This document shows, in pieces, positions 35,362 to 42,504 of a stretch of DNA of 64,000 nucleotides (position 1 is the first letter of the stretch; each line of letters starts with the position of its first letter). A program made the translations under genes and the position numbers. This stretch comes from Rapidithrix thailandica (GTDB lineage Bacteria; Bacteroidota; Bacteroidia; Cytophagales; Flammeovirgaceae): the NCBI RefSeq assembly GCF_039710355.1, contig NZ_JBDKWZ010000026.1, positions 1 to 64,000 on the forward strand. Direction: 5' to 3'. The notes under the pieces were generated by a model. That model had not been told where the DNA came from and ran no database searches. It worked only from the letters and a program-made list of their open reading frames with translations.

Positions 35362-36312
35362 CTAAAAACCCAGCTTGATCTGTTTATTTTCACCTTGTAC
35401 CATACTCTTCACCCTATGAGATTTTACTTTTTCAATAAAGCGCAATATATCCTCTTTGTTGCCTAATGGAATGGCCTTTTTTTGCTCAATCAGGTATTGG
35501 TTTCCCATGGACTTCTCATTCAATTTATCCACGGGATGTTGCAGTACGGAAGTGAGTCTTCCCTGCTCTGTCGCAAACCGGAACGTATGCATAGTACCTC
35601 CTTTCACAGCTGTTTCCACAATACAAATGGCATCACTCAGGCCACTTTGCAGCCGGTCACGTTCTACAAAATAATTATGCCGGGGAAGCGTCCCCATGGC
35701 GTATTCGGAGAGAATGGTTCCGTCATGGTCCAATATTTTCTCTACCAAATAGCCATTTTGCTTAGGATAAATTTGATCCACTCCCCCAGCCAACACCGCT
35801 ACAGTTATTCCCTTGTTTTTAAGACAAGCATTGTGTGCTACCGTATCACATCCGATGGCCAGGCCACTTACAATGGTACATCCTGCCTCCACAAAATATT
35901 TCGTCAACTTGTCTCCTGCTTTGATGCCAAAGTTGCTGGGTCCTCTTGTTCCGATCACAGCCAAGGCATGTTCACTGTTCAGCGCCTTCAAGTTTCCCTT
36001 TACAAACAATACCAGTGGCTTGTCTTGAATTGTATGATACCTTTGAGGATAGGCATCATCCGTTTCAGAGATAATTTTCACATGCTTCTTTTCAGCCATT
36101 TCCATAATTTCCCGGGCTTGTCCATGCGCTTTTTCCAAGACATTTTTTTCAGGAAGCGGAATTCGCCTGTTTGCCTGGTGTGCCTCAAGCAAAGTCTCCC
36201 ACAGGTCTTCCGTACTTTTTATTTCCGGCTTGGAAAACCCGATGATCGCCCTTGCCGTTTGTCTGCCTATTTTGGGAAGTTGTAATAAGGTTAGTTTCAA
36301 TAAAGTATCCAT
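35362..36312 (-). CDS. DprA/Smf-like DNA-processing protein, divergent
   Basis: A 316-residue protein from ATG 36312. The Rossmann-like DprA core is present: 'AVIGTRGPSNFG', 'IVSGLAIGCDTVAHNACL', 'VAVLAGGVDQIYPKQN' and 'ERDRLQSGLSDAICIVET', with an N-terminal helical extension. It differs from transformation DprA in several motifs: 'ERDRLQSGLS' for 'RNRIIAGLS' and 'KGGTMHTFRFA' for the usual 'SGSL-TA--A'. There is no C-terminal winged-helix domain. It may bind ssDNA and RecA-like partners, or have a different role. It is monocistronic, between the CHAT gene and the mod operon. Confidence 0.78.
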   Translation of the reverse strand: MDTLLKLTLLQLPKIGRQTARAIIGFSKPEIKSTEDLWETLLEAHQANRRIPLPEKNVLEKAHGQAREIMEMAEKKHVKIISETDDAYPQRYHTIQDKPLVLFVKGNLKALNSEHALAVIGTRGPSNFGIKAGDKLTKYFVEAGCTIVSGLAIGCDTVAHNACLKNKGITVAVLAGGVDQIYPKQNGYLVEKILDHDGTILSEYAMGTLPRHNYFVERDRLQSGLSDAICIVETAVKGGTMHTFRFATEQGRLTSVLQHPVDKLNEKSMGNQYLIEQKKAIPLGNKEDILRFIEKVKSHRVKSMVQGENKQIKLGF

Positions 36313-36464
36313 AATTCGTTGCACAAGCCTTTTCACCCGGTGGATAAGACAGGCCTTGTCTATGCGTTTAGCTTATTTATAATTCAAAAAATCATCTCAA
36401 ACACTAAAAAATACAAGCCATCGCCTTTCAACACTTAGCAAGCTTCTATTCAGTATTTCATCAC

Positions 36465-37355
36465 CTATTCCATCTTATATAAAATAGGGTTAAATGCCTT
36501 GGAAGCCACCATTACCTTGTCTCCCACGGCCAAGCCCTTTACTTCCTCTTCCTGGGCAATAACTTTGACCACGTTGTTTTGAATCAGTACAGTGACGATA
36601 AATACCACTTCCTGTTGCTCGATTTTCAGTACTTCCCCGGTAAATTTAAACTTACCGCTAATTCTCCGGTTAATGAAAATTTCGTCCGGGGTCCCTTGCC
36701 GGGTGATGGTTCCGTTTTCAATCATAAACACCCGGTCTGACAGTTTGATAATTTCTCCCGTATCATGACTGATCAAAAGGGTCGTCAACTGAAATTCACG
36801 GTGTACAGTCAACAGATAATCCTGTAATTTCAAGCGGATTTTCATATCCAATGCGGCAAGAGGTTCGTCCAGTAGCAAAATCCCGGGCCGTTGAACCAAG
36901 GCTCTCGCCAAAGCGACCCGTTGCTTTTGCCCTCCTGACAAGGTCTCCGGTTTGCGGTTTTGTAACTCACCCAGTTCGATGATCTCTATCAAATCCGAGA
37001 TGTTCTCCCGGCCAGTCTGGCGATCCGAATGTTTGGTACGCAAAGCAAATTCCAGGTTCTGGCGCACAGTCATGTTAGGAAACAAGGCGTAATCCTGAAA
37101 TACGTAGCCGATCCTGCGCTGTTGTGGGCTGAGATGAATATTTCTTTTGGCATCAAACCAAGTTTCTCCGTTAACGGTGATCGTTCCTTTGTCGGGCTTT
37201 AACAAACCGGAAAGAATTCTCAAGGTAGAAGTTTTGCCCGCACCCGATTCTCCGTACAGGGTAATAAACTGTCCGTTTTCCACCTTCAGGTTCACCCGGA
37301 GGTTCATTTTCCCGTCAGCCGCTTGTAAGACTTTTTCAATATCGAGTGTAATCAT
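36465..37355 (-). CDS. modC: Molybdate ABC transporter ATP-binding protein ModC
   Basis: The ATG at 37355 overlaps the modB stop as ATGA, which sets the start; 296 residues. ABC motifs are complete: Walker A 'GESGAGKTS', Q-loop in 'VFQDYALFPNM', signature 'LSGGQKQR', Walker B 'ILLLDEPLAALD' and switch His in 'LLISHD'. The C-terminal ~65 residues form a TOBE-like regulatory domain. It powers molybdate import with ModB and ModA. It is the last gene of a four-gene overlapping operon. Confidence 0.93.
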   Translation of the reverse strand: MITLDIEKVLQAADGKMNLRVNLKVENGQFITLYGESGAGKTSTLRILSGLLKPDKGTITVNGETWFDAKRNIHLSPQQRRIGYVFQDYALFPNMTVRQNLEFALRTKHSDRQTGRENISDLIEIIELGELQNRKPETLSGGQKQRVALARALVQRPGILLLDEPLAALDMKIRLKLQDYLLTVHREFQLTTLLISHDTGEIIKLSDRVFMIENGTITRQGTPDEIFINRRISGKFKFTGEVLKIEQQEVVFIVTVLIQNNVVKVIAQEEEVKGLAVGDKVMVASKAFNPILYKME

Positions 37356-38026
37356 TTCCAAAATCTTCTTAAGTGTCCCCCATTCACCAGGTAAACCGTG
37401 AGAAGAATACAAAATGTAATGATAAAAAGTATGGTGGAATACACATTGGCTGCCTGATAATTCAAGGCTTCTACTTCGTCATAGATGGCGATGGAAGCCA
37501 CCTTTGTCTTTCCCGGAATATTTCCTCCGATCATCAACACTACGCCAAACTCACCCACCGTATGGGCAAAGGCAAGGACAATTCCGGTCAGTAAAGAGGC
37601 TTTGATATTAGGTAACTGTACTTTCCATAAGGTAGTGATTTTTGATTTTCCCATCACATAAGCCGCTTCGGTGAGTGAAGCCGGAAGGCCGGCCAAACCG
37701 GATTGAATAGGATGCACCATAAATGGCAAACTGTACAAAACCGAAGCGATGACAAGCCCTGTAAAAGAAAAGACCAACTTGATGCCCAACCATTCGTTTA
37801 ACCAAGCGCCAAAAGCATTGCCGGGACTAAAAGCCAGCAAAAAGTAAAAACCCAACACTGTGGGGGGAAGTACCAAGGGCATGCTGACCAAGGCTTCGAT
37901 GACGGGCTTGATCCGTGAGCGTGTACTCACCAGCCAAAATGCCAAAGGAATGGACAGCAGCAATAAAATGCCGGTGGTCACCAAAGCCAGTTGAAAGGTT
38001 AAGAATAAAGGTTCCCAATCGATCAT
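37352..38026 (-). CDS. modB: Molybdate ABC transporter permease ModB
   Basis: A 224-residue inner-membrane permease with five or six hydrophobic helices and the permease EAA loop 'LTEAAYVMGKSKITTLWKVQLPNIKASL' (about residues 119-146), followed by 'TVGEFGVVLMIGGNIPGKT', which is the diagnostic ModB segment. It forms the channel for molybdate with ModC. It overlaps modC (ATGA) downstream and the TOBE gene (ATGA) upstream, so translation is coupled throughout. Confidence 0.94.
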   Translation of the reverse strand: MIDWEPLFLTFQLALVTTGILLLLSIPLAFWLVSTRSRIKPVIEALVSMPLVLPPTVLGFYFLLAFSPGNAFGAWLNEWLGIKLVFSFTGLVIASVLYSLPFMVHPIQSGLAGLPASLTEAAYVMGKSKITTLWKVQLPNIKASLLTGIVLAFAHTVGEFGVVLMIGGNIPGKTKVASIAIYDEVEALNYQAANVYSTILFIITFCILLTVYLVNGGHLRRFWK

Positions 38027-38424
38027 TCTGAAAGCATAATTTCGTTTAACTTGATCATTGCCACCACTTCCATGCCCTCCTCCAATGCTAATTGTTCCAG
38101 GGCGTTGGTACTGATTATAGCCGTGACCTCTCCTACAACAGTATATAAAACCACCTTGCTGAGAATCGTGCCCCGTTCTATCTTTTTTACCGGCCCGGTG
38201 ATTTTGTTTTGTAGACTGATAGCAGGATGTTCATCTGTTCCGAGGATCACCTCTGTTTCTTTAAACAAAAGCTTGATGGGGTTGCCTGTTTTCAAATAAG
38301 AAGCGGTTTCAGGGGTTTCGATCACAATGACTTCTACCTTTACCTCCGGATGGAGGCGAATAAAAACCAGCGAAAGACATCCACTGACGTTTATTTCTTC
38401 TATATGTCCGTGTAAGCTATTCAT
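38023..38424 (-). CDS. TOBE-domain molybdate-binding protein
   Basis: The 133-residue protein consists of two consecutive TOBE (Mop-like) domains: about residues 1-62 ('LHGHIEEINVSGCLSLVFIRL') and about 70-130 ('NKITGPVKKIERGTILSKVVLYT', ending 'EGMEVVAMIKLNEIMLSE'). Di-Mop proteins bind and store molybdate in the cytosol. It sits between modA and modB, overlapping both (8 bp with modA and an ATGA with modB). It has no DNA-binding domain, so it is not ModE. Confidence 0.88.
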   Translation of the reverse strand: MNSLHGHIEEINVSGCLSLVFIRLHPEVKVEVIVIETPETASYLKTGNPIKLLFKETEVILGTDEHPAISLQNKITGPVKKIERGTILSKVVLYTVVGEVTAIISTNALEQLALEEGMEVVAMIKLNEIMLSE

Positions 38425-39229
38425 CTACCGAATACCCAAAACTTTCCAGTATTTGCCTGGCTTCTTTCGAAAACAGAAATTCGTAAAACTTTTGTGCCTG
38501 GGCAGTATCCACCGCTTTTTCCCGTTGAATCACCACCACGCCCTGTTCAATGGGGGTGTAAATACCTTCTTCCAAAGCCACCCAATGCCCTTTTCCTTGC
38601 ATGTCCGGAGATAAAACCACAGACATGGCCGTAAAGCCCAGTTCGGCTGATTTGGAGATAATAAACTGGTTGGTTTGCGCAATGCTTTCTCCGTAGACTA
38701 ATTTGCCTTCCAATTTATCCGACAGTTGGTAATGCTTTAAAACTTCGATTGCGGCTACCCCGTAAGGAGCTGTTTTTGGATTGGCCAGGGCAATATGTTC
38801 AATCATTTCACTGGAAAGCGACTCCACCGACGGAGTGATCTCCTTAAACATAGACCATAAGACCAGCTTCCCATACGCATAAATTTTGGTTGGCTCTCTG
38901 GCCAAACCACTCTTGTAGAGTTCATCAGGGTACTTCCGGTTTGCCGAGACAAACACATCATAAGGAGCTCCCTCTTTGATTTGAGCCGTAAGTTTGCCGG
39001 ACGAACTGATCACTACTTCACAGTCAATACCGGTGCTCTTGGTGAATTGCCCGGTCAGTTCTTGCATGGCAAACTGCATATTGGCCGCAGTGGCAATTAC
39101 GATTGGATGTGCTTCACCTGTTTGTTCATTTTGCGAATGCTCTCTATGGCTACAAGCCAACAACCCTGCCGTCCAAGTAGCCAGAATAAAATGTATCAGC
39201 AGAGTCCGTTTTCTTCTTTTGGTATTCAT
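38417..39229 (-). CDS. modA: Molybdate-binding lipoprotein ModA
   Basis: A 270-residue substrate-binding protein with lipobox 'AGLLAC' (Cys about residue 26), so it is membrane-anchored. Ligand motifs are typical: 'IATAANMQFAMQELTGQF', 'SSSGKLTAQIKEGAPYDVFVSAN', 'IALANPKTAPYGVAAIEVL' and 'LGFTAMSVV'. It captures molybdate or tungstate for ModBC. As first gene of the operon it is preceded by an unusually long leader (about 160 nt) that can fold and by a good promoter. Confidence 0.93.
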   Translation of the reverse strand: MNTKRRKRTLLIHFILATWTAGLLACSHREHSQNEQTGEAHPIVIATAANMQFAMQELTGQFTKSTGIDCEVVISSSGKLTAQIKEGAPYDVFVSANRKYPDELYKSGLAREPTKIYAYGKLVLWSMFKEITPSVESLSSEMIEHIALANPKTAPYGVAAIEVLKHYQLSDKLEGKLVYGESIAQTNQFIISKSAELGFTAMSVVLSPDMQGKGHWVALEEGIYTPIEQGVVVIQREKAVDTAQAQKFYEFLFSKEARQILESFGYSVDE

Positions 39230-39250
39230 TCAATTTAGTTTAGATCCGTT

Positions 39251-39360
39251 GGGAGAAAGCACGATTTTCCCATGGCTTTTTACTCAAGATCCCAATTGTA
39301 ACGGCTTGGTTCATGAGTAGCTACCGGGTATACTTTGTAAGTTTTATCTCGGCTTCTCCC
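39251..39360 (-). promoter_or_regulatory. Structured 5' leader of the mod operon, riboswitch candidate
   Basis: On the minus strand the leader between the promoter (39394-39423) and modA folds in principle: GGGAGAAGC (39352-39360) can pair with GCTTTCTCCC (39251-39260; one bulged base), closing a ~110-nt element. Inside, 39306-39319 and 39281-39295 form a hairpin of about 11-12 pairs with two mismatches, a bulge and a 10-nt loop. I could not match it to a known riboswitch consensus by eye; a Moco- or molybdate/tungstate-responsive RNA is an inference from context. Confidence 0.45.
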
Positions 39361-39393
39361 TGAGGTACAAGTACTATTTCATGTTACAATCAT

Positions 39394-39423
39394 CAAATAT
39401 AATCAGATTGAAAATGTAAGCAA
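39394..39423 (-). promoter_or_regulatory. Promoter of the mod operon
   Basis: The minus strand has TTG (39421-39423), a 19-nt spacer, and TATATTTG (39394-39401), a full match to the Bacteroidota -33/-7 promoter. The start should fall near 39388, leaving a leader of about 160 nt. Confidence 0.7.
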
Positions 39424-39542
39424 GGGCATTCCTTCAAGCATTTGCTGGAAAGTTATTATGCCCTTGTACGGATTTCTACCATCTTTCAAAAGATTGACAG
39501 GTCTGTCGAAAGTCTTATTCAAAAACCGGAGTGTGTTCATCC

Positions 39543-39950
39543 TTATTCCGCCAAAGCCTCCGATACGGCATGGCTGTCTTCCAATAAGCGGTATTTTACA
39601 ATTTGATCATTTTCTACCGTCATCTGAATGCAAAAAGGCGAATCTACCACCTGTTGGGTTTGTAGCACTTTTGTTGAAAACGCTCCAACAATGGCCGCCT
39701 TATCAGCATCTATAAATAAATGTTCAATGCTAGCAGATACCGGTTCCGCATTACTCTATAACAACTCGTAAAACGCGCCAATATCTTCCCGGTTCTTCCT
39801 TCTCCCCAGCCAGACTGCGCGTTGTTGATTGCCGGGGATATACCAATCGATTTCTTCTGAAAACAGCTTGACCAATCCGGATAAATTCCGATGGGTTAAA
39901 TGCTGTAAAAATTGTCGGACAACCTGTTTTGTTTTTTCGGTTTGCATCAT
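39543..39950 (-). pseudogene. NTF2/SnoaL-like gene broken by an amber codon
   Basis: The frame from ATG 39950 encodes 64 residues ('KQVVRQFLQHLTHRNLSGLVKLFSEEIDWYIPGN'), then TAG (39756-39758), then continues in the same frame for 70 codons ('SIEHLFIDADKAAIVGAF' to 'NDQIVKYRLLEDSHAVSEAL') and stops with TAA at 39543-39545. The whole 135-codon frame has the length and sequence of a SnoaL-like ketosteroid-isomerase-fold protein. One base change (probably CAG or AAG to TAG) broke it. No other lesion is visible, so the mutation is recent or a sequencing error. Confidence 0.85.
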
Positions 39951-40381
39951 TATTCTATGATTTGATTTTCTCTTGTACCGATACCGGTTTAGATGTAAAA
40001 ATCACTTCCAAATGCATAAGAAAAGGTGAGCGTATTTTTTACATGCCTCCTTCCCTTCAATCAATCTTCCTAATAAAGCTTTCAAGCTTCCCGGACAGTC
40101 GCTAAAATAAGGAAAAAGCACATACCTTTTCTCTTGGATAAAAAGCTATTTAAAAGAAAGTGATTTTCTGAAAAATTGTATTCAATAAAAACAAGTAAAG
40201 ATCCCTAAAAAATTGTATATTAAACAAATAAGCTTTAGTAATCCGCCAAAATAGTACTTGTCTAATAAGAAGTAAGAAAGAAGAGTGATAATTTCAAATT
40301 ATAACGTATAAGCGGTAGTACACCGGAATTTAAATTGTCGCTTTTTTTACAAACATTTATCGTCTTTCAAGCACCGTAATA
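39951..40381. other. Gene-free stretch between divergent genes
   Basis: 431 bp without a frame of useful size. It should hold the promoter of the sigma-factor gene; no exact TAnnTTTG match was found there (only a near match, TAGTACTTG, around 40252). Confidence 0.5.
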
Positions 40382-41017
40382 TTGAAACACAAGACGGCAA
40401 ATAGTGTAAAGAAGAAACTCTTTGGTCAAAAGACATTGCAAAAGCGATTTGAAGCTGTATACAATCAACATTTTGACAAATTGTATACCTATGCCAAAAT
40501 CATCACCAAGTCGGAAGAAATGGCCAAAGATATTGTCGCTGATGTATTTTTTTACCTTTGGAAAAGGCAACCCGATTTCACTTCCATCAAGGAACTGGAT
40601 GCCTACCTCTTTATTTCAGTCAAAAACTTATCCATCCGGGCGGTAGCTAAAAAAACGAAAAGAGCCGTAAGTCTGAACCGGCATCATGCGACACAATGGA
40701 TAGAAGAACTCAACCCGGAAAAATTGCTGTTGGAGAAGGAATTGATGGAAGTCATGGACGGAGCCATTGATACGTTACCGGATCAATGCCAGCTTGTGTT
40801 TGACCTGGTAAAGGGCAAACACCTAAAATACAGTGAGGTAGCCAATGAATTAGGCATATCGGAAGGAACGGTAAAAAACCATATCATCAAAGCCCTAAAC
40901 CGAATCCGAAACAGGGTTACTGCTTACCTGGAACAAGACCAACAACCTATGTATGAACGCTCCGCATATTTAGGCTTACTAGCAGTATTTTTCACAAAAA
41001 TCATAGACTTGATATAG
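40382..41017 (+). CDS. ECF RNA polymerase sigma factor (FecI-like)
   Basis: A 211-residue sigma factor. Region 2 is seen at about residues 20-90 ('AVYNQHFDKLYTYAKIITKSEEMAKDIVADVFFYLWKRQ') and region 4 at 130-190 ('LPDQCQLVFDLVKGKHLKYSEVANELGISEGTVKNHIIKALNRIR'). The first start codon in frame is TTG at 40382; no ATG precedes region 2, so a TTG start is the best call. The FecR gene follows after 190 bp and the SusC protein has an STN domain, so this is the regulator of the polysaccharide locus downstream. The C-terminus has a hydrophobic tail. Confidence 0.9.
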   Translation: MKHKTANSVKKKLFGQKTLQKRFEAVYNQHFDKLYTYAKIITKSEEMAKDIVADVFFYLWKRQPDFTSIKELDAYLFISVKNLSIRAVAKKTKRAVSLNRHHATQWIEELNPEKLLLEKELMEVMDGAIDTLPDQCQLVFDLVKGKHLKYSEVANELGISEGTVKNHIIKALNRIRNRVTAYLEQDQQPMYERSAYLGLLAVFFTKIIDLI

Positions 41018-41207
41018 AAAAAACTACCTTTTAAAGGGTAATAAAAAAATAAACATCTCATAAAAAATATACCTATTTATTACGAACTATCTAATCCTCC
41101 CACCAAATAATTTCTGCCATTGTATTTATTCAAAGAAGGGTATGCCTTTTTACGTCCATTATACTTTTTAAAATAACTCCTGAACATTTTTACAAATGTA
41201 GATTCTA

Positions 41208-42188
41208 ATGGACGAGATCATTCTAAAATACCTTCGAAATAACATGCGTATTGAGGACCAATATAAATTGGCAGAATGGCTGAAACTAAACCAAAACAAC
41301 CGGCAAGTTCTCAACATGCTCAAGCACTATTGGGAAACACGGCAACAAGAGACGGAAGAGGCCAAAATCGAGGTTTGGGAACGGCTAAACAACCGCATCC
41401 ATAAAACACAGAAAACGGGAAAACAAATCAGGATCCGCTTGGGAGTAAACTTACTCCGTATCGCAGCAGTTCTGGCCATTGCATTATCCGTATCGATCTT
41501 CATGATCCGGTATGCCAACCAACCTCCACCTGAAACAGCATCCGTTCGACGGATCGAAAAGATTTGTTCTTATGGCCAACAACTCCGCCTTCAGTTGCCC
41601 GATGGAAGTAAAGTGCAACTCAATGCAGGGAGCAAATTATCCTTTCCGGAAAAGTTTACAGGCAATGTCCGAAAAGTGAAGCTAACAGGAGAAGCTTATT
41701 TTGAAATAGAAAAAAATGCCGGACAGCCTTTTACCGTACGCTCCGGAGAACTGGAAGTAACCGTACTCGGAACCTCCTTTAACCTCCGGGCCTACCAAGA
41801 AGAAGAAAACATTCAGGTGGCTGTTAACAACGGAAAAGTGGCGGTCAGGCCAAAACCATCAGAGAAGACGATCATTCTGACAGATATGGAGATGGCCATT
41901 TATGATAAAATACTGAAAACTACAGAAAAAAGCCCTTGTGAAAACCCGAAAGCAGTTTTTAGTTGGAAAGAGAAAGTACTCTATTTTGAGAAGGCAAATT
42001 TTGCGGAAATCATCAAACGGTTAGAAAAGTGGTATGGTGTCCGGTTTCAAATCGATAAAAAAGTGGATATGAAAAAAGATGTTTCCGGTGAATTTCAAAA
42101 GAAGTCCTTAGAGGATGTGTTAGAAGGACTCTCTTTTATCTATGAGTTTGAATTTGAAATACAAGATAATGTAGTCATCATAAATTGA
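41208..42188 (+). CDS. FecR family anti-sigma factor
   Basis: A 326-residue inner-membrane protein. Residues 1-75 are cytosolic and bind the sigma factor, one membrane helix lies at about 82-102 ('LLRIAAVLAIALSVSIFMI'), and the periplasmic part carries the FecR core ('LPDGSKVQLNAGSKLSFPEKFTGNVRKVKLTGEAYFEI') and a C-terminal DUF4974 region ('FSWKEKVLYFEKANFAEIIKRLEKWYGV') which contacts the STN domain of the receptor. It follows the sigma gene and precedes susC, as in trans-envelope signalling modules. Confidence 0.93.
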   Translation: MDEIILKYLRNNMRIEDQYKLAEWLKLNQNNRQVLNMLKHYWETRQQETEEAKIEVWERLNNRIHKTQKTGKQIRIRLGVNLLRIAAVLAIALSVSIFMIRYANQPPPETASVRRIEKICSYGQQLRLQLPDGSKVQLNAGSKLSFPEKFTGNVRKVKLTGEAYFEIEKNAGQPFTVRSGELEVTVLGTSFNLRAYQEEENIQVAVNNGKVAVRPKPSEKTIILTDMEMAIYDKILKTTEKSPCENPKAVFSWKEKVLYFEKANFAEIIKRLEKWYGVRFQIDKKVDMKKDVSGEFQKKSLEDVLEGLSFIYEFEFEIQDNVVIIN

Positions 42189-42504
42189 AAACCATGAACC
42201 TGATCTATGACAGCAGTTAAAGTAGGAAAAATACTGTAATGGAGGCCAGACGCAACAGAGGCCGGAGAGCGAAAGAAAGTCACGCTTTTAAGGAAACAGG
42301 AAAAACGCATAAGGCTGAAAGGAGCTACCTAAAAAGCCAAAAGTACATAAAATGCCACGAAGATTCTAAATCACAAATTTTTGATTTACAATCGGCCAAC
42401 CTAGTGCCTTTGTGGTTATATCTCGGCTTTTTAGACAGCCTCATTCTACAAGTAAAAGCGTTAGATGTCTCTGATCATATCAAATTACTTAAAAAACTAA
42501 CCCC
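42189..42504. other. Gap between fecR and susC
   Basis: 316 bp. An 89-codon open frame (42239-42508) overlaps the susC start, but it has a strongly basic N-half and no family resemblance, so I do not call it a gene. The stretch likely contains the sigma-dependent promoter of susC. Confidence 0.5.

Noticed and set aside
35482..36285. 267-codon rightward frame opposite the dprA-like gene
   Set aside because: The opposite frame has all DprA motifs; this product has none and odd composition.
32248..36312. Anti-phage defence island with CHAT and DprA
   Set aside because: The two genes converge rather than form an operon, the CHAT protein is exported, and no nuclease, gasdermin, STAND or reverse-transcriptase gene is present.
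26758..39950. Amber codon recoding in this organism
   Set aside because: Intact genes such as those ending at 15079 and 15864 stop with TAG, and only two genes show an internal TAG, so plain nonsense mutation is more likely.
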